The notes under the pieces are model-generated. The model saw only the letters and a program-made list of their open reading frames with translations. It ran no database searches and had not been told where the DNA came from. Positions 1 to 6,010 of a stretch of 6,478 nucleotides of DNA are shown here, in pieces. The stretch is taken from the NCBI GenBank assembly GCA_027364815.1, contig DAHXOQ010000164.1:1-6478 (forward strand), read 5' to 3'. Source of the DNA: Acidobacteriaceae bacterium. Lineage in GTDB: Bacteria > Acidobacteriota > Terriglobia > Terriglobales > Acidobacteriaceae. How positions within the stretch are numbered: position 1 is the stretch's first letter; each line of letters starts with the position of its first letter. The translations under genes were made by a program, and so were the position numbers.

Positions 1-125
1 TCATTACCGAGGGCGTACACGCCTCTGACGCCGAAATCGACCAGCAGGGAAGAGGCTTTGCCACCGCAGCCGGTTACATGGCCCACGCTATCTGCGCGAT
101 GGCCTGCACGGATAAGCCACAGTGA
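1..125 (+). CDS. C-terminal end of an unrecognised protein (partial)
   Basis: An open frame enters from the left edge (first whole codon at position 3) and ends at a TGA at 123-125, giving about 40 residues. The tail reads ITEGVHASDAEIDQQG and then an alanine-rich, probably helical stretch ending in ACTDKPQ. It has no early stop and is followed closely by a hairpin terminator, which fits a genuine gene end. I do not recognise the family from so short a piece. It converges on fba and shares the intergenic terminator with it. The reading frame is fairly safe; the function is unknown. Confidence 0.6.
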   Translation, partial: ITEGVHASDAEIDQQGRGFATAAGYMAHAICAMACTDKPQ

Positions 126-143
126 GATTTGAAAAGTGAAAAC

Positions 144-173
144 AAAAAGGCCGCTCCATTACGGAGCGGCCTT
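144..173 (-). terminator. Intrinsic terminator of fba, probably bidirectional
   Basis: An 11-base-pair perfect stem (147-157 with 163-173, core GGCCGCTCC/GGAGCGGCC) encloses a five-base loop. Read on the - strand, the hairpin is followed by TTTTTGTTTTC, a good U-tract, about 50 bases past the fba stop. On the + strand it is followed by GATATTTTTC, a weaker U-tract, so it may also stop the gene ending at 125. The position between two convergent genes supports both uses. Confidence 0.85.
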
Positions 174-222
174 GATATTTTTCGTTGGCTCTCAATGCTG
201 CCAACAAACTGAGAACTCTCTT

Positions 223-1272
223 TTATACGCCGACAACCGAAGGACGCGTGTCGAGTGTTCCGTCAGCATATCCCTTGATCATTGCGGTGATTGGCAACGG
301 CTTGTAATCCTGTGCATGTCCGGCCTGGCCGAACTGTTGCATGCGCAGGGCTACAACCTTCTGCATCGCCTCGCGCGCCGGCTTCAGGTAATCGCGCGGG
401 TCAAACTTCTCCGGAGTTTCGGCAAAGACCTTGCGGATGGCGCCCGTAATTGCCAGACGATTATCCGTGTCCACGTTGATCTTGCGCACGCCGTTGCGGA
501 TGCCGAGCTGAATCTCCTCGACCGGCACGCCCCATGTCTCCTTGAGCTTTCCGCCGTACTGGTTGATGATGTCCTGCAGATCTTTCGGTACAGACGAACT
601 GCCATGCATCACAAGGTGTGTCTTCGGCAGACGTTTGTGAATCGCAATCAGCACATCCATCTTGAGCACTGAGCCATCCGGCTTCTTGGTAAATTTGTAC
701 GCTCCGTGGATGGTTCCGATTGCGATCGCCAGCGCGTCAACGCCCGTGCGCTCGGCAAATTCAACGGCCTGGTCGGGATCGGTAATGTGATCGAGCCCCG
801 AACCGCCGGCACCGTGACCATCTTCAACGCCGCCGAGGACTCCAATCTCGCCCTCAACCGTCACACCACGCTCGTGCGCGAAATCAACAACCTTGCGTGT
901 GACTTCGACATTCTCTTCAAAGCTCGCTGGCGTCTTGCCGTCTGCCTTGAGAGAGCCGTCCATCATCACTGAGGTAAAGCCCAACTCGATTGCGCTCTTG
1001 CAGGTATCAAAGCGGTTGCCGTGATCCTGGTGCATCGCGATCGGAATCTCGGGATAAAGTTCGTTGGCTGCAAGGGTAAGGTGAAAGAGATAACGATCCT
1101 GTGCAAACTGGCGCGCGCCACGGCTCGCCTGGACGATGACCGGGGACTGTGTCTCCTTGGCCGCTTCCATAATCGCCTGAATCTGCTCCATGTCGTTCAC
1201 GTTGAAGGCGCCGACGCCATAACCGCCCTTGGCGGCCTCGTCGAGTAGTTGGCGCATCGATACTAATGCCAT
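223..1272 (-). CDS. fba: Class II fructose-1,6-bisphosphate aldolase
   Basis: This is a 349-residue zinc-dependent aldolase that reversibly cleaves fructose-1,6-bisphosphate into dihydroxyacetone phosphate and glyceraldehyde-3-phosphate in glycolysis and gluconeogenesis. The N-terminus has the family pattern GVGAFNVNDMEQ (about 19-30). HQDHG at 81-85 holds the expected catalytic Asp83 and zinc ligand His84. Other probable metal or substrate residues are Glu142 (EGEIGVLGG), His189 (GTIHGAYKF) and His223 (VMHGSSS). NVDTDNR (266-272) is the C-terminal phosphate/substrate motif. The length is normal for the long CbbA/FbaA-like subgroup. The start is set by AAGGAG (complement of 1281-1286), eight bases before the ATG. 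It lies 241 bases downstream of rph on the same strand, with no clear terminator between, so it could have its own promoter or receive read-through. No anomalies seen. Confidence 0.97.
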   Translation of the reverse strand: MALVSMRQLLDEAAKGGYGVGAFNVNDMEQIQAIMEAAKETQSPVIVQASRGARQFAQDRYLFHLTLAANELYPEIPIAMHQDHGNRFDTCKSAIELGFTSVMMDGSLKADGKTPASFEENVEVTRKVVDFAHERGVTVEGEIGVLGGVEDGHGAGGSGLDHITDPDQAVEFAERTGVDALAIAIGTIHGAYKFTKKPDGSVLKMDVLIAIHKRLPKTHLVMHGSSSVPKDLQDIINQYGGKLKETWGVPVEEIQLGIRNGVRKINVDTDNRLAITGAIRKVFAETPEKFDPRDYLKPAREAMQKVVALRMQQFGQAGHAQDYKPLPITAMIKGYADGTLDTRPSVVGV

Positions 1273-1404
1273 CTGAGTCTCTCCTTTGTGTGTTCTAGGA
1301 CTAGGTTTGTGGCTAAGAGAAACTCTGCTTCGTCTGGAAGCCGCAATGTGGCTGCCGCTCCATTACAGTTCTGCTGAATCTCTCAAGAGAATGAGAACTA
1401 TCGC

Positions 1405-1424
1405 ATTCATCACTATCGTACCAG
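1405..1424 (-). promoter_or_regulatory. Weak candidate extended -10 element for fba
   Basis: On the - strand the rph-fba gap contains TGGTACGAT, which resembles an extended -10 (TG-N-TATAAT) with four of six hexamer matches, about 135-150 bases before the fba ATG. No convincing -35 hexamer sits 16-18 bases upstream. The rest of the 241-base gap shows nothing I can name. Offered only as the best promoter candidate I found there. Confidence 0.2.
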
Positions 1425-1513
1425 AATCTGGCAAGCAGAATTTCGCCCTGTTTTGTATCGAGGGACGCGGATTCCGATTGGGCTCTAAAGAAGTTCCAAA
1501 GAATATGAGCAGT

Positions 1514-2251
1514 TCAAATTCCCAATACCGCTCTCTGCGCCGCAAAAATCTCCTTCATTCCAACTTCGGCCAGATCGATCAACCCATTCAACTGGGCCCG
1601 TGAATAATTCCCCTTCTCTGCCGTCGCTTGCGTCTCAATCAATCCGCCATCAGCGGTCATCACAAGATTCATATCTACCTCGGCCTGTGAATCCTCTTCA
1701 TAGCAGAGGTCCAGAAGAGGATGTCCATCGACAACTCCTACCGAGGTCGCAGCGACAAGTTGCTTCATCGGCGAAGTCTTCAACGTTCCCGCTTCAACCA
1801 GTGCATTGAGCGCCAGTGCCAGCGCGACCGCTGCCCCCGTAATCGCCGCCGTCCGTGTTCCGCCATCAGCCTGAATCACGTCACAATCCAGAATCACCGT
1901 TCGCTCGCCCAGCGCCTGCATATCGACGACCGAGCGCAAACTCCGCCCAATCAACCGCTGAATCTCATGCGTGCGTCCGCCGATTTTCCCCCGCTCGCTC
2001 TCTCGTGGCGTCCGCGTCACCGTCGAACGGGGCAGCATCGAGTATTCCGCCGTCACCCAACCGCGCCCGGAGTTGCGCAGCCACCCCGGAACCCCGGGAT
2101 CAATCGTGGCATTGGTTAGAACCCGTGTGTTCCCAAAGGCAACCAGGACTGAGCCCTCTGCCGTTGAAACAAATCCGGGTGTCAATGTCAGTTGGCGGAG
2201 TTGATTCGGCGCGCGGCCATCAGGACGAAAGAAGGGTTGTTCGGTCTGCAT
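1514..2251 (-). CDS. rph: Ribonuclease PH
   Basis: This 245-residue phosphorolytic 3'-to-5' exoribonuclease trims tRNA 3' ends, releasing nucleoside diphosphates; the family forms hexameric rings in the cytoplasm. Diagnostic motifs in order are RPDGR (9-13), GRGWVTAEYSMLPRST (62-77), GRTHEIQRLIGRSLRSVVD (92-110) and DCDVIQADGGTRTAAITG (122-139), the last holding the phosphate-binding Thr/Arg region. The C-terminus KGNYSRAQLNGLIDLAEVGM is typical. The frame stays open upstream to a TTG at 2335 and an ATG at 2293. I chose the ATG at 2251 because it gives the usual family length and N-terminus and because upstream residues look non-conserved. There is no Shine-Dalgarno sequence before it. A TACAAT six bases upstream suggests a leaderless message. 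It is divergent from the signalling operon and probably unrelated to it. Confidence 0.95.
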   Translation of the reverse strand: MQTEQPFFRPDGRAPNQLRQLTLTPGFVSTAEGSVLVAFGNTRVLTNATIDPGVPGWLRNSGRGWVTAEYSMLPRSTVTRTPRESERGKIGGRTHEIQRLIGRSLRSVVDMQALGERTVILDCDVIQADGGTRTAAITGAAVALALALNALVEAGTLKTSPMKQLVAATSVGVVDGHPLLDLCYEEDSQAEVDMNLVMTADGGLIETQATAEKGNYSRAQLNGLIDLAEVGMKEIFAAQRAVLGI

Positions 2252-2257
2252 AAAGTG

Positions 2258-2263
2258 ATTGTA
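2258..2263 (-). promoter_or_regulatory. Candidate -10 box of rph giving a leaderless transcript
   Basis: TACAAT on the - strand (five of six matches to TATAAT) lies six bases before the rph ATG, so a usual start point seven bases past the box would fall on the A of the ATG. A TTGACC at 2285-2290 is the nearest -35-like hexamer, but the 21-base spacer is too long. The absence of a ribosome binding site fits a leaderless message; the promoter itself is uncertain. Confidence 0.3.
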
Positions 2264-2371
2264 CGGGAGTGGGTTGAGTGCGAAGGTCAACATCTGATGC
2301 CTACACCCAGGGGCATCTACCAGCTTGAAGTACAAGGAAGGGAAATCCTCTCACTGAGTCTTCCCATTTTG

Positions 2372-2387
2372 GTTCCGTTTCGGGAAT
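2372..2387. promoter_or_regulatory. Distal palindrome, candidate activator (enhancer) site 1
   Basis: GTTCCGTTTCGGGAAT contains the inverted half-sites TTCC and GGAA separated by six bases. It matches the palindrome at 2539-2554 at 12 of 16 positions. Its centre is about 197 bases upstream of the -24 element of the sigma-54 promoter, a workable distance for a DNA-looping enhancer-binding protein. Assignment to the activator encoded at 3821 is inference. Confidence 0.4.
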
Positions 2388-2538
2388 GTATGCCGTTTAA
2401 GGAATTCAACTGGGAAGGCTATCTATCCGATTGTAAGTAAACGAGATAGGAGGCAACTTACGATCTCGCCATTCCCAGAGTGGGACAAATGGGGCAGAGC
2501 AATTCCAGAGTTCATCCATTGAATTCTCCACTGAGTCT

Positions 2539-2554
2539 GTTCCTTATCAGGAAC
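2539..2554. promoter_or_regulatory. Proximal palindrome, candidate activator site 2
   Basis: GTTCCTTATCAGGAAC is a perfect inverted repeat with 6-base arms and a 4-base centre, sharing the TTCC-N6-GGAA frame with the palindrome at 2372-2387. Its centre is about 30 bases upstream of the -24 GG, closer than most sigma-54 enhancers, so it could be an activator site, an autorepression site, or part of the overlapping IHF-like sequence. Confidence 0.45.
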
Positions 2555-2557
2555 TTA
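2545..2557 (+). promoter_or_regulatory. IHF-consensus match upstream of the sigma-54 promoter
   Basis: TATCAGGAACTTA fits WATCARNNNNTTR at every defined position and lies 16 bases before the TTGGCAC of the sigma-54 promoter, where a DNA-bending protein commonly assists enhancer looping. It overlaps the palindrome at 2539-2554, so only one reading may be right. Whether this organism has a true IHF cannot be seen here. Confidence 0.3.
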
Positions 2558-2573
2558 GCCTCCCCGTTCAACT

Positions 2574-2590
2574 TTGGCACAGCTCTTGCT
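2574..2590 (+). promoter_or_regulatory. Sigma-54 (-24/-12) promoter of the kinase-activator operon
   Basis: TTGGCAC, five bases, then TTGCT gives the invariant GG (2576-2577) and GC (2588-2589) separated by exactly ten bases. This matches the RpoN consensus TTGGCACG-N4-TTGCT at every base except the G after TTGGCAC. The predicted transcription start is near 2600, leaving an untranslated leader of about 60 bases before the kinase ATG at 2660. The second gene of the operon encodes a sigma-54 activator, which makes positive autoregulation likely. It is the only sigma-54 promoter I found in the window. Confidence 0.85.
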
Positions 2591-2659
2591 CTATTTAAGC
2601 CTGAAAAGAGAATCAAAATTTCTAGTTGATCTGGTTCGGGAAACTGAAGGGAGCAACAA

Positions 2660-3697
2660 ATGCCGCACACTCAAACTATTCAGGACAAGGGCGCGGGCTT
2701 AACAACCAGTATTGAACCAATGAAGTATCTCAAGTACTCCACTCAAGAGTCGAGCTCAATGATTGATGCGCATCCAAAGTCACTGAACTTCGACGAGCAA
2801 CGTTTTCATGCCGTAGTGAAGACTCTGGCCGTAGCTCAATCTAGCGGTGAGGGGCTCTCAGCTCTGGCCCATGATGCGCGCAATCTGGTTACCGCGCTCG
2901 GCCTCTACTGTGAACTCCTGGAAAAGCCCGGCGTACTGACTCCCACCAGTCTTCATTATGCGAGTGAACTCCGATTGCTAGCCGATGCTAGCCGCAAACT
3001 TGTCGAGAAGATGGTGGCTCTTGATTCTGGATCTGCACAAAATCTCTGCCTTGAAGTTGAAAAAGTAGACAGTCAGTTATCAGCTTCATTGCAAGCTTCC
3101 CGATTTCATTACACGGCTTCAGAACCAATTGCGGATCTGTCACTTGAACTCAGAGAGAATCGCAATTTACTCGCAGCTATCGCTGGCCCGTCGATCAAGT
3201 TGCAACTTGAGGTGTCAGGCGGTGCAGAGCCGGTTCGTCTGACGGGTGAAGATCTAACCAGAATCCTGGTCAATCTGGTCAAAAACTCCGCTGAAGCCAT
3301 GCCTGAGGGCGGCGAGATTACGATCGCTCTCACAGAAGAGATCTCGATTCAGCAAACGGGGGCAAACCCCAAAACTCTCCTGCTCACTGTTTCGGACAAT
3401 GGGCCCGGAATCCCTGAGAATGCGCTCGAAGAAGTCTTTGTAGCAGGATTTACAACGCGCTCGGAAGGCGACCCGGACTTTAACCGGTCTGGCCTGCATC
3501 GCGGGCTTGGACTCTCGATCACCCGCTCCATCCTTGAATCCAACGGCGGCGCTATCCAGGCCGGTAACCATCCCGAGGGCGGTGCACGCATCACAATCAA
3601 GCTCCCCGTTCATCAACTCGAATGGGCATTATTGACCCCAGAGAGCCAACAATCAACTTTCAATGGCATTCAACGCGCACAGAAGCATGCGAAATGA
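2660..3697 (+). CDS. Soluble sensor histidine kinase (NtrB-like catalytic core)
   Basis: This 345-residue kinase should autophosphorylate on histidine and act with the downstream regulator. Residues 1-65 show no recognisable domain. The dimerisation and phosphoacceptor helix begins at LAHDARNLVTAL with His71 (69-80). The ATP-binding domain follows, with N-box NLVKNSAEAM (205-214, Asn209), G1 box DNGPGI (246-251), F-box-like FVAGFTT (260-266) and G2 box RGLGLS (281-286), then a 30-residue tail. There is no signal peptide, membrane segment or clear PAS/GAF/HAMP domain, so the input must come from the short N-terminus or a partner protein. AAGGGAG six bases before the ATG supports this start. 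It is first in the sigma-54-driven operon; the activator begins 123 bases after its stop. The exact signal is unknown. Confidence 0.93.
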   Translation: MPHTQTIQDKGAGLTTSIEPMKYLKYSTQESSSMIDAHPKSLNFDEQRFHAVVKTLAVAQSSGEGLSALAHDARNLVTALGLYCELLEKPGVLTPTSLHYASELRLLADASRKLVEKMVALDSGSAQNLCLEVEKVDSQLSASLQASRFHYTASEPIADLSLELRENRNLLAAIAGPSIKLQLEVSGGAEPVRLTGEDLTRILVNLVKNSAEAMPEGGEITIALTEEISIQQTGANPKTLLLTVSDNGPGIPENALEEVFVAGFTTRSEGDPDFNRSGLHRGLGLSITRSILESNGGAIQAGNHPEGGARITIKLPVHQLEWALLTPESQQSTFNGIQRAQKHAK

Positions 3698-3753
3698 GCA
3701 ATGGCCAATATCTGATTACCAAAGAACTTTCTGAATAGGAATCATGCGGATGC

Positions 3754-3779
3754 GACTGGTGTTTTCACTCACTCCAGTC
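3754..3779 (+). repeat. Intercistronic inverted repeat between kinase and activator genes
   Basis: GACTGG (3754-3759) pairs with CCAGTC (3774-3779), and after one T-T mismatch GT pairs with AC, giving a nine-position stem around an eight-base loop. There is no U-tract after it, so it is not an intrinsic terminator. It may be an mRNA processing or stability element that sets the relative levels of kinase and activator, or an operator. It could also be chance. Confidence 0.4.
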
Positions 3780-3820
3780 AAGACACAGACTTCGGTACCG
3801 CAACTGAAAGGTGCCAAACA

Positions 3821-5302
3821 ATGCGAGAGGCGACTACAATGCTCGAGACTGATCTGAACACTTCAACGATGGAGTTTCTTCCCAACAACCCGGAGCCGGC
3901 CGCACGACTTCACCTCGTCGTCATCGACGCGGATGCAGCCATTCGCTCGGCCTGTGCTGAAATTGCCAACAGTCTTGGCTTCAGAGTCCAGACGATCGCC
4001 GAGATTGCCCAGGCCCGTTCAATTCTGCGCGGCAACGCAGCGGATATAGTTCTCGTCAATCTTCCGCCAACCGGCAACCAGGGTCTTGAACTCGTCTCCG
4101 AGGTCAAGCTTCTCTATCCGGCGACAACCCTGATCGCAATGACCACCTCCGGCTCAGTCAATGCCGCTGTCGAAGCCATGCGCTGCGGTGCCTCCGACTA
4201 TCTGACCAAGCCCTTTGCTGTCGATGAACTTTCAACTGTCCTCGAACGCGCAAGCGAAAATCACACCATAGACATTCACAGCCGCCAGTTACGAGAGCAA
4301 CTCCGCATGAGTCAGGGACTCGGCTCCATGATCGGCCGTTCAACTGAGATGGAGAAGCTCTACCGCATTCTCTCTAAAGTTGCTCAAAGCACGCACCCTG
4401 TCCTGATCCTTGGCGAGAGCGGCACGGGCAAGGAACTCGTTGCTCACACCATTCACGCCTTCGGACCCAACGCGCAAAAGCCCTTTCTCCCTGTCGATTG
4501 CGGCTCGATCGTGCCCACACTGATCGAAAGCGAGCTCTTCGGCTATGTCAAAGGCGCCTTCACCGGAGCCACCCGTTCCAAGGACGGCTTGCTGGTCTCA
4601 GCCGAAGGCGGGACTGTCTTTCTTGATGAGATCGGCGAGCTCTCGCTCGACCTTCAGGCCAAGCTCCTTCGCGCGCTCCAGGAGAAGGAAATCCGCCCCG
4701 TCGGTGCTACTCACCGTGTGCCGATCAAGGCCCGCATCGTCGCCGCCACCAATCGCGATCTCGCCTCCATGGTCGAGAAGGGAACCTTCCGCAAAGATCT
4801 CTTCTACCGTCTCAATGTCGTCAATTTACGGCTGCCCGCCCTGCGCGAACGTCGTGAAGACATTCCACTGCTCGCCGCGCATTTTCTTGACCGTATGAGC
4901 CGTGATACCGGTCGCAAGTTCAATCTCTCCGACGAAGCCCTGCGCACCATGATGCTCCACGACTGGCCGGGCAATGTCCGTGAGCTTGAAAACTCCATCG
5001 AGCGCGCCTGCGCACTCTCTTCCGGGCCCGTCCTCCATCTCGGCGATCTGCCCACTCAACTGCAGAATCAGGGTCTGGAGGCCTGGCGTGCAGCCAATGC
5101 GGCTCCAGTCGAAGAGGCAGAGGCCAAGGCCGGCATTGAAGTCACGCCGCTTGTTGACATCGAGAAGAAGGCCATTCTCTCCGCGATTCGCACCTTGAAC
5201 GGCGACAAACTCCTCGCCGCAAAACTTCTCGGCATCGGCAAGACGACCCTCTACCGAAAGCTCAAAGAGTACGGCATCGCGGACCCTATGCAGGAGGAGT
5301 AG
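3821..5302 (+). CDS. Sigma-54-dependent activator (NtrC family) with atypical receiver
   Basis: This 493-residue enhancer-binding protein should use ATP hydrolysis to open sigma-54 promoters. The receiver domain (about 30-145) keeps acidic residues near its start (Asp36, Asp38), Thr108/Thr109 and KPF with Lys130, but the phosphoacceptor position aligns to Asn80 (DIVLVNLPPTG where the family has D-x-x-M-P). The AAA+ domain (about 170-400) has Walker A GESGTGKE (198-205), the sigma-54-contacting loop GAFTGA (245-250), Walker B GGTVFLDEI (263-271), FRKDLFYRLNVV and WPGNVRELEN (382-391). A Fis-type helix-turn-helix ends the protein (about 447-485, NGDKLLAAKLLGIGKTTLYRKL). Two starts are plausible: ATG 3821 with AAGGTG seven bases before it, and ATG 3839 with GAGAGG eight bases before it. 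Both leave all domains intact. It likely acts on the promoter at 2574 and on targets elsewhere. Confidence 0.95.
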   Translation: MREATTMLETDLNTSTMEFLPNNPEPAARLHLVVIDADAAIRSACAEIANSLGFRVQTIAEIAQARSILRGNAADIVLVNLPPTGNQGLELVSEVKLLYPATTLIAMTTSGSVNAAVEAMRCGASDYLTKPFAVDELSTVLERASENHTIDIHSRQLREQLRMSQGLGSMIGRSTEMEKLYRILSKVAQSTHPVLILGESGTGKELVAHTIHAFGPNAQKPFLPVDCGSIVPTLIESELFGYVKGAFTGATRSKDGLLVSAEGGTVFLDEIGELSLDLQAKLLRALQEKEIRPVGATHRVPIKARIVAATNRDLASMVEKGTFRKDLFYRLNVVNLRLPALRERREDIPLLAAHFLDRMSRDTGRKFNLSDEALRTMMLHDWPGNVRELENSIERACALSSGPVLHLGDLPTQLQNQGLEAWRAANAAPVEEAEAKAGIEVTPLVDIEKKAILSAIRTLNGDKLLAAKLLGIGKTTLYRKLKEYGIADPMQEE

Positions 5303-5383
5303 CACTCAGCCACTCGCTCGACACCTACCGGACAACTATGAAACCCGCAACTGCCTTGAAGAAAGGTCTGCGGCCAACATACA

Positions 5384-5390
5384 AAGGAGG
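5384..5390 (+). promoter_or_regulatory. Ribosome binding site fixing the start of the third operon gene
   Basis: AAGGAGG is a full-strength Shine-Dalgarno sequence seven bases before the ATG at 5398. An in-frame ATG at 5338 would add 20 residues but has no such site, and the ATG at 5393 reads into a stop at once. The start at 5398 is therefore preferred. Confidence 0.85.
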
Positions 5391-5397
5391 ATATGAG

Positions 5398-5916
5398 ATG
5401 AGCATTTTGATGGTGACAGGAATGGAAGGCGCACGGAACTGCGCTACAGCCATCGCTACACAACTGGGCCGCGAGATTGAGGTCGCTGATAGCCGTAAGC
5501 ACGCTCTCTCTGCGATGCGCCGCAACGAGTATGCAGTTGTCGTCGTAGATGAGGCCGTCGTCGAGTGCGATCCCTCCGGTGCTGAAGCCATCTGGGAGCA
5601 CGCAGGCCTTGCGATTCCATTACAACTCAACTTCGCCCTCTCCGGCGCCACGCGTGTAGTGCGTGAGATTCGCGCGGCACTCCACCGCCGCGAGCGCGAA
5701 CAGGCTCTCTCTCAACGTGCCGCCGCTGCTGCCTTTGAGTCGGAATTGAAGACGACAATTGCAGGATTGTTGTTGCATACAGAGTTAGCCGCCAGCGGAA
5801 AAGAAATTCCCGCGCCTATCGCCGAACGACTGCGCACGGTTGCCGATCTCGCCGGCACTCTGCGCCAGCAGCTCGCCGCTACACCGGCAGCAACAAGCAC
5901 GCAGCTTGCGCTCTAA
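5398..5916 (+). CDS. Unknown protein: degenerate receiver-like plus degenerate kinase-helix domain
   Basis: This 172-residue soluble protein belongs to no family I can name. Residues 1-95 look like a receiver fold: a first strand SILMVT, a third strand YAVVVVDE ending in Asp51, and a fourth strand IPLQLNFALSG. It lacks the N-terminal acidic pair and the conserved lysine, so phosphorylation is doubtful. After a charged linker (HRREREQALSQR), residues 112-160 resemble the two dimerisation helices of a histidine kinase. FESELKTTIAGLLLHTELAA lines up with the H-box of the kinase encoded at 2660, with Ser115 in place of the histidine, and RLRTVADLAGTLRQQL as the second helix. There is no ATP-binding domain. 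It lies 95 bases after the activator gene and before the terminator, so it is probably co-transcribed. A role as a partner or inhibitor of the kinase or activator is inference from architecture and context. Confidence 0.85.
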   Translation: MSILMVTGMEGARNCATAIATQLGREIEVADSRKHALSAMRRNEYAVVVVDEAVVECDPSGAEAIWEHAGLAIPLQLNFALSGATRVVREIRAALHRREREQALSQRAAAAAFESELKTTIAGLLLHTELAASGKEIPAPIAERLRTVADLAGTLRQQLAATPAATSTQLAL

Positions 5917-6010
5917 TTTTCAATGGCCGCGAAAATACCTCAACTTGGTTCGTTTTCCGACCCATTCACAAAGTCAACAAAATTACTAAGCTGAATTGCA
6001 CATGCCTCCT

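Larger units (their letters stand above)
2252..2659. other. 408-base divergent regulatory region between rph and the kinase operon
   Basis: I find no credible gene here. The short frames cross the sigma-54 promoter or overlap rph without a good start. The right half carries the sigma-54 promoter, two full GTTCC-N6-GGAA palindromes and one degenerate copy (TTCC-N6-GGGA, 2472-2485), and an IHF-like site. The far left carries a possible -10 for rph. A short inverted repeat CGAGAT/ATCTCG (2442-2447 and 2463-2468) is also present but could be chance. The length and content fit an enhancer-type control region. Confidence 0.7.

Noticed and set aside
150..1366. A 13-base direct repeat GCCGCTCCATTAC at 150-162 (terminator arm) and 1354-1366 (upstream of fba)
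   Set aside because: A 13-base match somewhere in a window this size is not surprising, and the second copy lacks the pairing arm, so it is probably chance.
1286..1603. A 105-codon + strand frame in the fba-rph gap
   Set aside because: It overlaps the end of rph on the opposite strand, has no ribosome binding site of note and its translation looks random.
2192..2440. An 82-codon + strand frame spanning the rph start region
   Set aside because: It is antisense to the beginning of rph, lacks a good ribosome binding site and has no family resemblance.
2490..2633. A 47-codon + strand frame starting ATGGGGCAGAGC in the divergent region
   Set aside because: It runs straight through the sigma-54 promoter, has only a poor ribosome binding site and encodes no recognisable pattern.
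4826..5305. A 159-codon - strand frame opposite the activator's 3' half
   Set aside because: It is a shadow of a well-supported AAA+ gene in a GC-rich region and shows no domain of its own.
5356..5385. A sigma-70-like pair TTGAAG/TACAAA with an 18-base spacer before the third operon gene
   Set aside because: Each hexamer matches at only four of six positions, and the start would fall after the ribosome binding site, leaving the gene without it.
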